NCBI GenBank assembly: GCA_910578785.1
Contig: CAJTSJ010000015.1
Location: 1-64,000 of the forward strand
Direction: 5' to 3'
Length of the DNA stretch: 64,000 bases
Source: an uncultured Muribaculum sp.
GTDB lineage: Bacteria > Bacteroidota > Bacteroidia > Bacteroidales > Muribaculaceae
The first letter of the stretch is position 1. The number at the start of each line of letters is the position of its first letter. Of this stretch, positions 8,633 to 16,533 are shown piece after piece. Position numbers and translations under genes: made by a program. The notes beneath the pieces were generated by a model. It was not told the origin of the DNA and did no database searches. It was given only the letters and a program-made list of their open reading frames with translations.

Positions 8633-8930
8633 AGATTGTATGTTTTGTGCGGTTTACAGTGGCTATGAAGTATTTGTTTCGTAACCCTTTTTCCTCTATT
8701 AAGTCTACTTTGCGGTTAAATAACAGCTCCAGCGCATCACGAAGTCCAAAGTAATTGCTTACGTAATCAAACGTGTCATGGTCTATGGGCTCAAAATCAA
8801 CGAGCAAATCGACATCGCTGTTGTCGTTGAATCTGTCTGTAAGGATAGAGCCGAACACAGACAGAGTCTTGACCTTATGCTTTTTGCAAAGGTCAAGTAT
8901 GCGCTGTAGATTCAGTTCGATTAGCTTCAT
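8622..8930 (-). CDS. mntA: MntA-like nucleotidyltransferase antitoxin
   Basis: A 102-residue minimal nucleotidyltransferase. The motif GSx10DxD is complete (G27-S28, D39, D41). As the antitoxin of HEPN/MNT modules it would add AMP groups to the HepT tyrosine. It is the first gene of the two-gene unit, with a -7 box 20 bases upstream. The module is AT-richer than its neighbours, in keeping with mobility between strains. Confidence 0.87.
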   Translation of the reverse strand: MKLIELNLQRILDLCKKHKVKTLSVFGSILTDRFNDNSDVDLLVDFEPIDHDTFDYVSNYFGLRDALELLFNRKVDLIEEKGLRNKYFIATVNRTKHTIYGQ

Positions 8931-8949
8931 AGACTGTTGAGTTTAAGTG

Positions 8950-8957
8950 CAAATATA
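8950..8957 (-). promoter_or_regulatory. -7 box for mntA-hepT
   Basis: TATATTTG on the - strand, an exact TAnnTTTG match; -33 box unclear. Confidence 0.45.
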
Positions 8958-9055
8958 GCAAATCTATTTGAAATATAAGCAGTCCGACTTTTAAAATCGT
9001 TTTGGCGGAATTAATGAAGGATGTGCTTTGGGGCTGATATTGAATATGACAATAA

Positions 9056-9087
9056 AAAATGCCGTGTCGGATAAGACACGGCATTTT
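9056..9087 (-). terminator. purB terminator
   Basis: Perfect 13-base arms (9056-9068 and 9075-9087) around GGATAA, then a T run on the - strand, 31 bases past the purB stop. Confidence 0.85.
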
Positions 9088-9118
9088 CGGTTATGAGGAT
9101 ATGTATCTCGGATGCTGA

Positions 9119-10462
9119 TTAGTAGCCGGTGTAGGTGTGGGGTGAGAGCCGGCGGAGTTCGGCCTTGACCTCGTCGCTGACGTTGAGTGTGTCGATGAAT
9201 GCTGAGATGCTTTCGGCGGTCACTGTAGAGTTGACGCGGGTCAGTTCCTTAAGGGTCTCGTAGGGCTTCGGATAGCCTTCGCGGCGAAGTATGGTCTGTA
9301 TGCCTTCGGCCACTACGTTCCACATCGAATCGAGGTCGCGGTTGATGGCTGTCTCGTTGAGGAGCAGTTTGTTGAGTCCTTTGAGCGTGGAGTGGAGCGC
9401 GATTAGCATGTGGCCCATGGGCACTCCGATGTTGCGCAACACTGTCGAGTCGGTGAGGTCGCGCTGCAGGCGTGACACGGGGAGCTTCGTGGCAAGGTGG
9501 TCAAGGATGGCGTTGGCTATGCCGAGGTTGCCTTCCGAGTTTTCGAAGTCGATGGGATTGACCTTGTGGGGCATGGCCGAAGAGCCGACTTCGCCTGCTT
9601 TGATTTTCTGCTTGAAATATTCCATCGAGATGTACTGCCAGAAGTCCTTGTCGAGGTCGAGGATGATGGTGTTGATGCGGCGCATGGCGTCAAACAGGGC
9701 TGCCAGATTGTCGTAGTTGGAAATCTGGGTGGTGTAGCATTCGCGTTCGATGCCGAGCTTTTCCGACAGGAATTTGGCGGCGAATTCGCGCCAGTCGATA
9801 TTGGGGTATGCTGTCAGGTGGGCATTGAAGTTGCCTGTAGCGCCACCGAATTTTCCGCTGATGGCAGTGTGGTCAAGAATGTCGAGCTGTTTGCGCAGGC
9901 GGTAGCTGAACACTTTTATCTCCTTGCCGAGGCGGGTGGGCGATGCCGGCTGTCCGTGGGTCTTGGCCAGCATAGGAAGGTCTTTCCATTCTTCGGCACG
10001 GGCCTCAAGATGCTCGATTAGTTCGAGCAACAGCGGACGGTATACATGTGCTATGGCTTCCTTGACCGACAGGGGAACAGAGGTGTTGTTGATGTCCTGC
10101 GAGGTCAGTCCGAAGTGGATGAATTCCTTGTGTTCGGAAAGACCGAGTTCGTCCCATTTCTCTTTCAGGAAGTATTCAACCGCCTTTACGTCGTGGTTGG
10201 TCACCGATTCAATCGACTTGATTCGTTCGGCATCGGCCACGGTAAAGTCTTTGTAGATGTCGCGCAGACGTGGGAATATGTCGTTGTTGACTCCGCTTAA
10301 CTGGGGCAGAGGTATTTCGCAGAGGGCGATGAAATACTCTATCTCCACTCTGACGCGGTAGCGGATCAGTGCGAATTCGGAGAAATACTCGTCAAGACGT
10401 TCGCATTTCGAACGGTAGCGTCCGTCGATGGGCGAAATGGCTGTTAGCTGAGTCAGTTGCAT
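9119..10462 (-). CDS. purB: Adenylosuccinate lyase
   Basis: About 447 residues. The start chosen is the ATG at 10462 (MQLTQLTAISPIDGRY); an upstream TTG at 10495 lies inside the predicted -7 box and is rejected. The fumarase-superfamily signature GSSAMPHKVNPIDFEN is intact, with the mobile-loop serine. The enzyme acts twice in purine synthesis, on SAICAR and on adenylosuccinate. It is monocistronic, with its own promoter and terminator, and divergent from the thioesterase operon. Confidence 0.95.
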   Translation of the reverse strand: MQLTQLTAISPIDGRYRSKCERLDEYFSEFALIRYRVRVEIEYFIALCEIPLPQLSGVNNDIFPRLRDIYKDFTVADAERIKSIESVTNHDVKAVEYFLKEKWDELGLSEHKEFIHFGLTSQDINNTSVPLSVKEAIAHVYRPLLLELIEHLEARAEEWKDLPMLAKTHGQPASPTRLGKEIKVFSYRLRKQLDILDHTAISGKFGGATGNFNAHLTAYPNIDWREFAAKFLSEKLGIERECYTTQISNYDNLAALFDAMRRINTIILDLDKDFWQYISMEYFKQKIKAGEVGSSAMPHKVNPIDFENSEGNLGIANAILDHLATKLPVSRLQRDLTDSTVLRNIGVPMGHMLIALHSTLKGLNKLLLNETAINRDLDSMWNVVAEGIQTILRREGYPKPYETLKELTRVNSTVTAESISAFIDTLNVSDEVKAELRRLSPHTYTGY

Positions 10463-10492
10463 AGGTCTATGATGAATTAAATTATGAGGGTG

Positions 10493-10526
10493 CAAAATTA
10501 CTCATTTAATTTGATATAGGTGCAAA
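10493..10526 (-). promoter_or_regulatory. purB promoter
   Basis: On the - strand TTTG (10523-10526), 22 bases, then TAATTTTG (10493-10500). The spacing is slightly long. It overlaps the divergent promoter of the thioesterase operon. Confidence 0.5.
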
Positions 10527-10540
10527 ATTCCGTAACTTTG
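10510..10540 (+). promoter_or_regulatory. Promoter of the thioesterase-HAD-kinase operon
   Basis: TTTG (10510-10513), 19 bases, TAACTTTG (10533-10540): a full consensus match. Transcription would begin near 10547, which excludes a GTG start at 10520 for the first gene. Confidence 0.7.
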
Positions 10541-10564
10541 TCAACAAGCTACAATGGCAATGAC

Positions 10565-11038
10565 ATGAAAGAAGAGATTATCCTACCCCAAAGCAACAAT
10601 CCGAGAGTGCCGGAGCCGGAATTCCCGTTTCGTCACATGATTCCCCTTCAGATTAGATTTAACGACATCGATATGCTCGGGCATCTGAATAATGGAGTTT
10701 ATCTTACATTTTTCGATCTCGGCAAGGCGCGCTATTTTCAGGAAGTGTTTCCGCAGAAGATAGAATGGCGTAAGATTAACATAGTTGTGGTAAATATCAA
10801 CTGCGACTTTTATGCTCCGACCTTTATTGACGAAAAGATTGCGGTGGTGACTACCGTGACCCATGTGGGCGAGAAGAGCCTGCGTCTCGAACAGCGAATA
10901 GTCAACCCTGAAAGCGGCGAGGTTAAATGTTTAGGACGTACCACCATGGCCGGAATAAACCTGGCCACGGGTAAGTCGGCGCCGTTGGAGCCGGAATGGG
11001 TGGCCGCGTTGGAGGAATATGAAGGGCGCGGGCTATGA
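10565..11038 (+). CDS. Acyl-CoA thioesterase, 4HBT hotdog fold
   Basis: About 157 residues from the ATG at 10565; the earlier GTG at 10520 lies upstream of the predicted transcription start. The hotdog catalytic region NDIDMLGHLNNGVYLTFFD is clear, with the Asp and HLNN typical of the YbgC/FadM 4HBT group. It hydrolyses acyl-CoA or a related thioester in the cytoplasm; the substrate is unknown. Its stop codon overlaps the start of the HAD gene by four bases (ATGA). Confidence 0.85.
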   Translation: MKEEIILPQSNNPRVPEPEFPFRHMIPLQIRFNDIDMLGHLNNGVYLTFFDLGKARYFQEVFPQKIEWRKINIVVVNINCDFYAPTFIDEKIAVVTTVTHVGEKSLRLEQRIVNPESGEVKCLGRTTMAGINLATGKSAPLEPEWVAALEEYEGRGL

Positions 11039-11874
11039 CAACGCTGTATGTTAGTGATATGGACGGCACATTGCTTGACGACAAAAGTCGGGTGAGTGCC
11101 GAAAGTGCGCGTATAATCAGTGGCTTAAGCCGTCGCGGAGCATTGATTACGGTAGCTACGGCACGTACGCCGGCCACGGTCGAGCCGTTGCTTGCCGACA
11201 CTTATACGTCCATTCCTGCGATAGTCATGACCGGAGCGTCGTTTTGGGACCGCGAACACCGTTGCTACCTTGAACCGCATTTTATTGAGCCGGATGTGGC
11301 CGGACAGATTCGTTCGATTGCCCGGGAGAATGGAATAAGGCCGTTTGTCTACACGCTTGGTGACGACAATGTCCTGAACGTCTACAAGGATTCGCCTCTG
11401 TCGGAGCTGGACAAACGTTTTATCAATGAGCGGACCGGTCTGCCTCTTAAACGATTCATCATCGACAGCCCGGAGTCGGCGTCGCTTGCCGGAAAACGTA
11501 CGATGTTGATGTTTGCCGCCGGACCTAAAGATATGATAGGGCACACCGCCGAGGAGCTTCGCCGACGTGTGGAGTGCTCGGCAGGGAATTATCTTGACAT
11601 ATTTGATTCGTCGGTGGGCTATCTTGACGTGTATGCGAGCGGCATAAACAAGGCCGATGCTGTACGTCGCCTTGCTTCGAAGCTTGGTGCCGGCAGGGTT
11701 GTGGTGTTCGGCGACAATCTTAACGACATACCGATGATGAAGGTGGCCGATCTGGCCGTGGCGGTCGACAATGCGCTTCCTGAAGTGAAGTCGATGGCGC
11801 ATCGTGTCATCGGTCCGAATACGGCCGATTCGGTGGCGCGTTTCATTGCCGATGATTTTGACGGACTGCAATAA
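11035..11874 (+). CDS. HAD-IIB (Cof-type) phosphatase
   Basis: A 279-residue HAD hydrolase with motif I SDMDGTLLDD, motif II near TVATART, a C2B cap domain, and motif IV in VVFGDNLNDIPMM. Cof-type enzymes dephosphorylate sugar phosphates, flavin or pyridoxal phosphates; the substrate here cannot be told. It is translationally coupled to the thioesterase gene and lies 8 bases before the kinase gene. Confidence 0.88.
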   Translation: MTTLYVSDMDGTLLDDKSRVSAESARIISGLSRRGALITVATARTPATVEPLLADTYTSIPAIVMTGASFWDREHRCYLEPHFIEPDVAGQIRSIARENGIRPFVYTLGDDNVLNVYKDSPLSELDKRFINERTGLPLKRFIIDSPESASLAGKRTMLMFAAGPKDMIGHTAEELRRRVECSAGNYLDIFDSSVGYLDVYASGINKADAVRRLASKLGAGRVVVFGDNLNDIPMMKVADLAVAVDNALPEVKSMAHRVIGPNTADSVARFIADDFDGLQ

Positions 11875-11882
11875 TTGGAGCG

Positions 11883-13121
11883 ATGTATCCGTTATCTACT
11901 CGTATGGCAAACATTTATGATACACGTAGATATTGGACGATAGCCTTCTTCCTGGTGGCTGCCGTGCTGGTGTTGGTGTTTCTGTATGTGTCGAATAACA
12001 TCGTAAGACAGTTGTCCGATCAGGAGCGTGACCGCATGGAGATATGGGCGGATGCTACCAAGGCCATCATCAATTCACCTTCCGACATGTATGGCGATGC
12101 AGAGTCGGCCTCAGCCGACATAGACTTCCTGCTAAGCATCATAGAGCGCAACCGCAACATACCTCTGTTGCTTACTGACCAGTACGACAACATAATCGAC
12201 CATCGCAATTTTGACTTGCCGGAGCCTGTCGACAGCTCGTCGCCTCTGTACATTTCCGATGTCAACAAGGAATTCCTTCAGAAGAAGTTTGATGCACTGC
12301 GCAATTCTTCCAATGTCATACCGATGGAGATAGCGCCCGGCATAGTCCAGCATCTTTACTATGAGGATAGCCGTCTGCTTAAACTGTTGAATTATTACCC
12401 TTATGTCCAGGTGCTTGTCATGCTGGCGTTCGTTGCGTTGGTCTATTTTGCGGTGATGACGACAAAGAAGGCTGAGCAAAACAAGGTTTGGGTGGGATTG
12501 TCGAAAGAGACCGCCCATCAGCTCGGTACGCCAATTTCGTCGCTTATGGCATGGATGGAACTGCTTGAATCCATGGGTATTGATAAGGACGTTACTGACG
12601 AGATGAACAAGGATGTGAGCCGACTGACCACTATCGCTTCAAGGTTCGGCAAAATCGGTTCGCGCCCGACCATGGAGATGATGAACGTGAATAAGGTGGT
12701 GGAAGATGCCGCCAGATATATGTCGACACGCATCTCAAAGCGCATCCGTCTCGAGGTGTCATGCTCCGCCGAAGTCCTTGACGTGGAGCTTAGCGACTCG
12801 CTGTTTCAGTGGGTCATGGAGAATCTCATAAAGAATGCGGTAGATGCCATGGATGCCGAGGGTTCAATAACGGTCACTACCTGTCGCGACGGCGACATGG
12901 CCCGCATAGATGTGTCTGATACAGGCAAGGGGCTTCCCCGTAAACGCTTCAAGACGATATTCAATCCGGGCTACACAACAAAAAAGCGCGGGTGGGGCCT
13001 CGGACTGGCTCTCGCGAAGCGCATAATCGAGCAGTACCATGGCGGACGCATATTCGTGGCCTCGTCCGAACCCGGCCGCGGAACCACATTTCGCATCCTT
13101 TTGCCTATGACTTATAATTAA
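11883..13121 (+). CDS. Orphan sensor histidine kinase
   Basis: A 412-residue kinase; a second ATG at 11907 is an equally good start. Membrane segments near 19-36 and 173-193 flank a periplasmic sensor region of about 135 residues. There is no HAMP domain. The phosphoacceptor is H212 in KETAHQLGTPISS, an H-box form common in Bacteroidetes. ATP-binding boxes N (NLIKNAVDAM), G1 (DTGKGLP) and G2 (GWGLGLALAK) are intact. No response regulator is nearby, so the partner is encoded elsewhere. It is the last gene of the operon and ends at a strong hairpin. Confidence 0.88.
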   Translation: MYPLSTRMANIYDTRRYWTIAFFLVAAVLVLVFLYVSNNIVRQLSDQERDRMEIWADATKAIINSPSDMYGDAESASADIDFLLSIIERNRNIPLLLTDQYDNIIDHRNFDLPEPVDSSSPLYISDVNKEFLQKKFDALRNSSNVIPMEIAPGIVQHLYYEDSRLLKLLNYYPYVQVLVMLAFVALVYFAVMTTKKAEQNKVWVGLSKETAHQLGTPISSLMAWMELLESMGIDKDVTDEMNKDVSRLTTIASRFGKIGSRPTMEMMNVNKVVEDAARYMSTRISKRIRLEVSCSAEVLDVELSDSLFQWVMENLIKNAVDAMDAEGSITVTTCRDGDMARIDVSDTGKGLPRKRFKTIFNPGYTTKKRGWGLGLALAKRIIEQYHGGRIFVASSEPGRGTTFRILLPMTYN

Positions 13122-13144
13122 CGGACTTTGATACAGAAATAAAA

Positions 13145-13180
13145 TGCACCCAAAAGTTGGATACAAAACTTTTAGGTGCA
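13145..13180. terminator. Bidirectional terminator between convergent genes
   Basis: Arms 13145-13158 and 13167-13180 pair over 14 positions with one mismatch. It sits between the convergent kinase and lipoprotein genes. Confidence 0.65.
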
Positions 13181-13213
13181 CTAGGAATTGAGCTTTTATA
13201 TTGTCAACATCTC

Positions 13214-13666
13214 TTATTGTTTTCTCAAGCGATAGCCGGAACCGTCAAAAGATATGAAAAGCTCATCGCCTTGGATATAGCAAGGTTCCGGTTCGATGTC
13301 GTCGTCATATAGGTCTGGATCGTCGGAAAAATGGCCTACGATAGAAATTAGAAAAACTTTTGTTCCAGCGGTGTAGTCGTCATCCTCATCAAATCTATAG
13401 TTTGTCAGCTTATAAGAACCGCTGAATGTCCAGTCATCTTCAGGCTCTGTCGCACTTTCGCTCTTGGCGGTCATTTTACCCTTGGCGGTAAATGTCATAG
13501 TCACGACTTCATCGTTGCCATAATAGCCGCCTTCGTGGTCAAATGTACCTACCCAGGTTCCTACAAGGGCGTTTGAACCTTCTGCGTCATCGTCGCCACA
13601 AGATGTAAAACCTGCACACGCGGCAACGACAATCATGACCATTGCAAAAAATCTAAACTTTTTCAT
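13214..13666 (-). CDS. Small lipocalin-like lipoprotein
   Basis: A 150-residue lipoprotein with signal peptide and lipobox FTSC (C23). The mature N terminus is C-G-D-D-D-A-E, an acidic stretch like the lipoprotein export signal that places Bacteroidetes lipoproteins on the cell surface. The remainder is a beta-rich body starting LVGTWVGTFDHEGG, typical of lipocalin-like DUF families in Bacteroides, but I cannot name the family. A TAAATTTG -7 box precedes it at 13706-13713. Confidence 0.75.
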   Translation of the reverse strand: MKKFRFFAMVMIVVAACAGFTSCGDDDAEGSNALVGTWVGTFDHEGGYYGNDEVVTMTFTAKGKMTAKSESATEPEDDWTFSGSYKLTNYRFDEDDDYTAGTKVFLISIVGHFSDDPDLYDDDIEPEPCYIQGDELFISFDGSGYRLRKQ

Positions 13667-13705
13667 TGTGTAAAATTGATATTTAAACAGTTAATAAATA
13701 GTAGC

Positions 13706-13713
13706 CAAATTTA
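13706..13713 (-). promoter_or_regulatory. -7 box for the lipoprotein gene
   Basis: TAAATTTG on the - strand, 39 bases before the start codon. No -33 box at the proper distance. Confidence 0.4.
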
Positions 13714-13773
13714 CATCATGGTAATCATTTAGGGATGCAAATATCATTAAACACAATAAGTTGCAGATGCAAA

Positions 13774-13849
13774 AGTGTTCCCGTCATGAAAACCATTGTT
13801 TGTATTGCCGATTAGTCAGCAATACAAACGCACACTCTGCAAGACGGGA
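13774..13849. other. Nested inverted repeat, possible structured RNA
   Basis: An outer pair TCCCGTC (13779-13785) with GACGGGA (13843-13849) encloses a perfect 11-base pair, 13798-13808 with 13819-13829, loop of 10. It lies between the candidate small RNA and the lipoprotein promoter. Strand is not determined. Confidence 0.5.
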
Positions 13850-13865
13850 CCAGAGAATAATTTAC

Positions 13866-13978
13866 AAAAAAAGTTAAGGAAGAAGAGCCGTCCCATCACT
13901 TTCTTCCCGGAAATACCGGGCTGAATTGCCAAGGTGATGTAATCTTCCTGTCGGAGGTGTATGATGCATTTCCGATTT
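13866..13978 (-). ncRNA. Candidate small RNA with own promoter and terminator
   Basis: No reading frame of note covers this stretch, but the - strand has a consensus promoter just upstream (13985-14014) and ends in a run of seven T (13866-13872). Between them three nested stems pair: 13877-13883 with 13943-13949 (7 bp), 13894-13899 with 13934-13939 (6 bp), and 13906-13910 with 13916-13920 (5 bp, loop of 5). Length is about 113 nt. I do not recognise the family; a Bacteroidales-1-like or 6S-like RNA is possible, while SRP RNA is unlikely because its conserved GGAAG core is absent. Confidence 0.55.
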
Positions 13979-13984
13979 GCGCGG

Positions 13985-14014
13985 CAAATTTAAAAAAAAC
14001 ACAATTTTAACCAA
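13985..14014 (-). promoter_or_regulatory. Promoter of the candidate small RNA
   Basis: On the - strand TTG (14012-14014), 19 bases, TAAATTTG (13985-13992). Full match to the Bacteroidetes consensus, although no protein gene starts within 300 bases. Confidence 0.6.
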
Positions 14015-14091
14015 TACTTCAGTGTTAATATTTGTTGATAAAATTATCGCTCCAGAGACCTCTGGCCCATACTGTTTTACGCACGATAAAA

Positions 14092-14123
14092 AAGAGTACG
14101 CCCTTTCATTGTGACGTACTCTT
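14092..14123 (-). terminator. ilv operon terminator
   Basis: Perfect 9-base arms (14092-14100 and 14115-14123) followed by TTTTTTA on the - strand, 28 bases past the ilvC stop. Confidence 0.8.
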
Positions 14124-14150
14124 CGGTGGTTAAACGGATTAACCTATTTG

Positions 14151-15194
14151 TTAGTTGTTTTCGGGGCGGAGTGAGCGGACAGTCTCGGCGGCGCGCCACA
14201 TTTCGCTTTCGCGGAGTTCTTTAAGCTCTTTTTCGAGGTTTTCGCGATAGTCGGGTTTGGTGTTGGAGTCGATTGAACGCTGGGCCTCGTTGCCGGTCTT
14301 CACGCTCTCGTACAGTTCGTACATGACGGGCTTGATGGCATCGTGGAACGGACCCATCCAGTCGAGCGCACCGCGCTGTGCGGTGGTCGAGCAGTTGGCA
14401 TACATCCAGTCCATGCCCTTGGCCGCAAACAGAGGCATGAGCGACTGCGTGAGTTCTTCTACGGTCTCGTTGAAAGCTTCAGAGGGGGTATGGCCGTTTT
14501 CGCGGAGCACTTCATACTGGGCGAGGAACAGACCCTGGATGGCACCCATGAGCGAACCGCGTTCGCCGGTGAGGTCCGATACGGCTTCGCGCTGGAATGT
14601 GGTCTCGAACATGTAGCCTGAGCCGATTCCGATACCGATGGCGAGAGTGCGTTCAAGAGCCTTGCCTGTAGCGTCCTGATAAACTGCGAAGCTTGAGTTG
14701 GTGCCTTTGCCTTCTTTGAACAGGACGCGGAGCATAGTGCCCGAACCTTTGGGCGCTACCATTATCACGTCGATGTCTGACGGAGGAACCACGCCGGTGC
14801 GGTCGCTCCAGTTGATGGCGAATCCGTGGCTGAAGTAGAGGGCCTTGCCGGGGGTGAGGTGCTTCTTGATGACGGGCCACTGTGAGATTACGGCCGCGTC
14901 GCTGAGCAGACACATGATGATGGTGCCGCGCTTGCATGCCTCTTCGATGGAGAAGAGAGTCTCGCCCGGAACCCATCCGTCGGCTATGGCCTTTTCATAC
15001 GTCTTTCCTTCGCGCTGTCCTACGATGACGTTAAATCCGTTGTCGCGGAGGTCGAGTCCCTGGCCGGGTCCCTGCACTCCGTAGCCGATTACGGCGAGAG
15101 TCTCGTTTTTCAATACTTCACGCGCTTTTTCCAAAGTGAATTCTTCACGGGTGATGACGGTCTCTTCAACACCTCCAAAGTTTAGTTTTGCCAT
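14151..15194 (-). CDS. ilvC: Ketol-acid reductoisomerase
   Basis: A 347-residue enzyme, of class I length. The dinucleotide fold shows GYGVQGPGQ, and the C-terminal knotted domain carries the metal-binding acidic residues (DLTGERGSL and EAFNETVEEL). It converts acetolactate or acetohydroxybutyrate to the dihydroxy acid in valine and isoleucine synthesis. The cofactor loop reads GQREGKTYEKA; NADPH or NADH preference is not decided here. It is the last gene of the ilv operon, 35 bases after the acyl-ACP thioesterase gene. Confidence 0.95.
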   Translation of the reverse strand: MAKLNFGGVEETVITREEFTLEKAREVLKNETLAVIGYGVQGPGQGLDLRDNGFNVIVGQREGKTYEKAIADGWVPGETLFSIEEACKRGTIIMCLLSDAAVISQWPVIKKHLTPGKALYFSHGFAINWSDRTGVVPPSDIDVIMVAPKGSGTMLRVLFKEGKGTNSSFAVYQDATGKALERTLAIGIGIGSGYMFETTFQREAVSDLTGERGSLMGAIQGLFLAQYEVLRENGHTPSEAFNETVEELTQSLMPLFAAKGMDWMYANCSTTAQRGALDWMGPFHDAIKPVMYELYESVKTGNEAQRSIDSNTKPDYRENLEKELKELRESEMWRAAETVRSLRPENN

Positions 15195-15229
15195 AATAAG
15201 TTATAGTTTTTATTGTGAATAGATATCTG

Positions 15230-15964
15230 TTAAATTTCAGTATAGCTGATGGCCGAGCGTACGCATGGTCCTTCGTTGCCGACGATTTCGCATCTGAATG
15301 CGTTTGGAGCCGTTTCGGCGGCAAGCACTTTGACGTTCTCGCCGAAATATGACTCGCGCATAAACGCGATGTCAAACCTCCTTACCCTGTGGGCGTCGTG
15401 GAAGTCGAGCGTCCATTGGTTAAGCAGCAGTTCCATATAGCGGACAGTGTTGACGTGGCGGTTGAAGTCGCAGTCGGTGTAGCGGAACGTGTAATCGCCG
15501 GATTTTGCCGATTCAGGATCGATGGCGGTAAACCGAGGACACTTGTCCATAAGGCAGGGACGGTCAGACACCACTTCCGCCAGCTTTTCCAGTCCGTTGA
15601 GCTGTCCGCCCTGACGTGTCTGCAGATTGATTGTCATCCAGATGGTGCGGGCATATCCGAGTACTTCGCCTTTGTCGTCGGTAATCTCGAAGTTGCGTTC
15701 CGAGAAGTGACGGTTGTAGCTTTCAATCCATGTCCGCAGACTGTAGGATTTGTTGACTTCCGGCCATCGATGCATTTCTATGGACAGGCGCGACAGCACC
15801 CAAGCCATACCATCCTCTATAAGACGGCTGTAGCCCACTCCGAGTATGTTGGCGTGCATTGTCGCGGTTTCGATGACACGGTTGGCAAGCAAAGTCACCG
15901 GTATCGTGCCTTCCGGATTGCATTCTCCGGCGGTCAAAAAGTAGTTGGCGATATATTCCTTCAT
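15230..15964 (-). CDS. Acyl-ACP thioesterase (FatA/FatB-like)
   Basis: A 244-residue double-hotdog thioesterase. The second hotdog holds the likely catalytic part DCDFNRHVNTVRYMELLLNQW, with the N/H pair usual in plant-type acyl-ACP thioesterases. It would release free fatty acids from acyl carrier protein in the cytoplasm. It is placed inside the ilv operon, 15 bases after ilvN and 35 before ilvC, all co-directional. A link between branched-chain keto acids and branched fatty acids is inferred from position only. Confidence 0.88.
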   Translation of the reverse strand: MKEYIANYFLTAGECNPEGTIPVTLLANRVIETATMHANILGVGYSRLIEDGMAWVLSRLSIEMHRWPEVNKSYSLRTWIESYNRHFSERNFEITDDKGEVLGYARTIWMTINLQTRQGGQLNGLEKLAEVVSDRPCLMDKCPRFTAIDPESAKSGDYTFRYTDCDFNRHVNTVRYMELLLNQWTLDFHDAHRVRRFDIAFMRESYFGENVKVLAAETAPNAFRCEIVGNEGPCVRSAISYTEI

Positions 15965-15979
15965 CTTTTAAAGCATTGG

Positions 15980-16531
15980 TTATGAATTTCTCAGCCTCTG
16001 CTCCTGCTCTTCAAGATACATGGTCAGGTACTCTTCGGGCGATTTTGTGACTGCCACACGTCCGGAGCGTACAAACTGGCGGATGTCGTACTTCTTGAGT
16101 TCGTCAAACAGCGACTCGGTCTCGTCGGAGTGCCCGGTCTTCTCTATAATCACGTATTCGCGCGTGATTTCGAGTATACGGGCATTGTGGCGGCGAATGA
16201 TTTCTTCTACGGTCCTGTCGTCAAGAAGTTCAGGGGTAGGCACTTTATATAACGCTACTTCCTGGTAAACTATTTCGTCGTCAGTGTATAAAAATGATTT
16301 CAGCACGTCGATTCGCTTCTCAATCTGTTTTACCACCCTCTCCATCATGGGCCTGTTGCTGAAGCAGGTGATTGTGAATTTGTGTATGCCGTTAATTGAT
16401 GACGGGCTGACCGAAAGGCTCTCGATGTTAAGACTGCGTCGGGTGAATATGATGGAAATCTGGTTTAGCAGACCTACCTGGTTCTCTGTGAACACCGTCA
16501 CTGTGAATAATTGATTGTCCATAATCATCAA
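15980..16531 (-). CDS. ilvN: Acetolactate synthase small (regulatory) subunit
   Basis: A 183-residue ACT-domain protein. The N-terminal ACT domain reads FTVTVFTENQVGLLNQISIIFTRR, followed by the second ilvN-type domain. The subunit activates IlvB and confers feedback inhibition by valine. It starts 2 bases after the ilvB stop, so the two subunits are translationally coupled. Confidence 0.93.
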   Translation of the reverse strand: MMIMDNQLFTVTVFTENQVGLLNQISIIFTRRSLNIESLSVSPSSINGIHKFTITCFSNRPMMERVVKQIEKRIDVLKSFLYTDDEIVYQEVALYKVPTPELLDDRTVEEIIRRHNARILEITREYVIIEKTGHSDETESLFDELKKYDIRQFVRSGRVAVTKSPEEYLTMYLEEQEQRLRNS

Positions 16532-16533
16532 GT

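Noticed and set aside
10463..10495. Extension of purB to a TTG at 10495
   Set aside because: The TTG lies inside the predicted -7 box, and homologues begin at the internal MQLTQLT-type start.
10520..10564. Extension of the thioesterase to a GTG at 10520
   Set aside because: It precedes the predicted transcription start of a consensus promoter at 10510-10540.
13145..13180. Sequence TGCACCCAAAAGTTGGATAC resembling an IS3/IS150-type terminal repeat
   Set aside because: No transposase or second distant end is present, and its own mirror image follows within 20 bases between convergent genes, which fits a terminator hairpin better.
13866..13978. Candidate small RNA as SRP RNA or cobalamin riboswitch
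   Set aside because: The SRP GGAAG core context and the riboswitch GCCACTG box are both absent.
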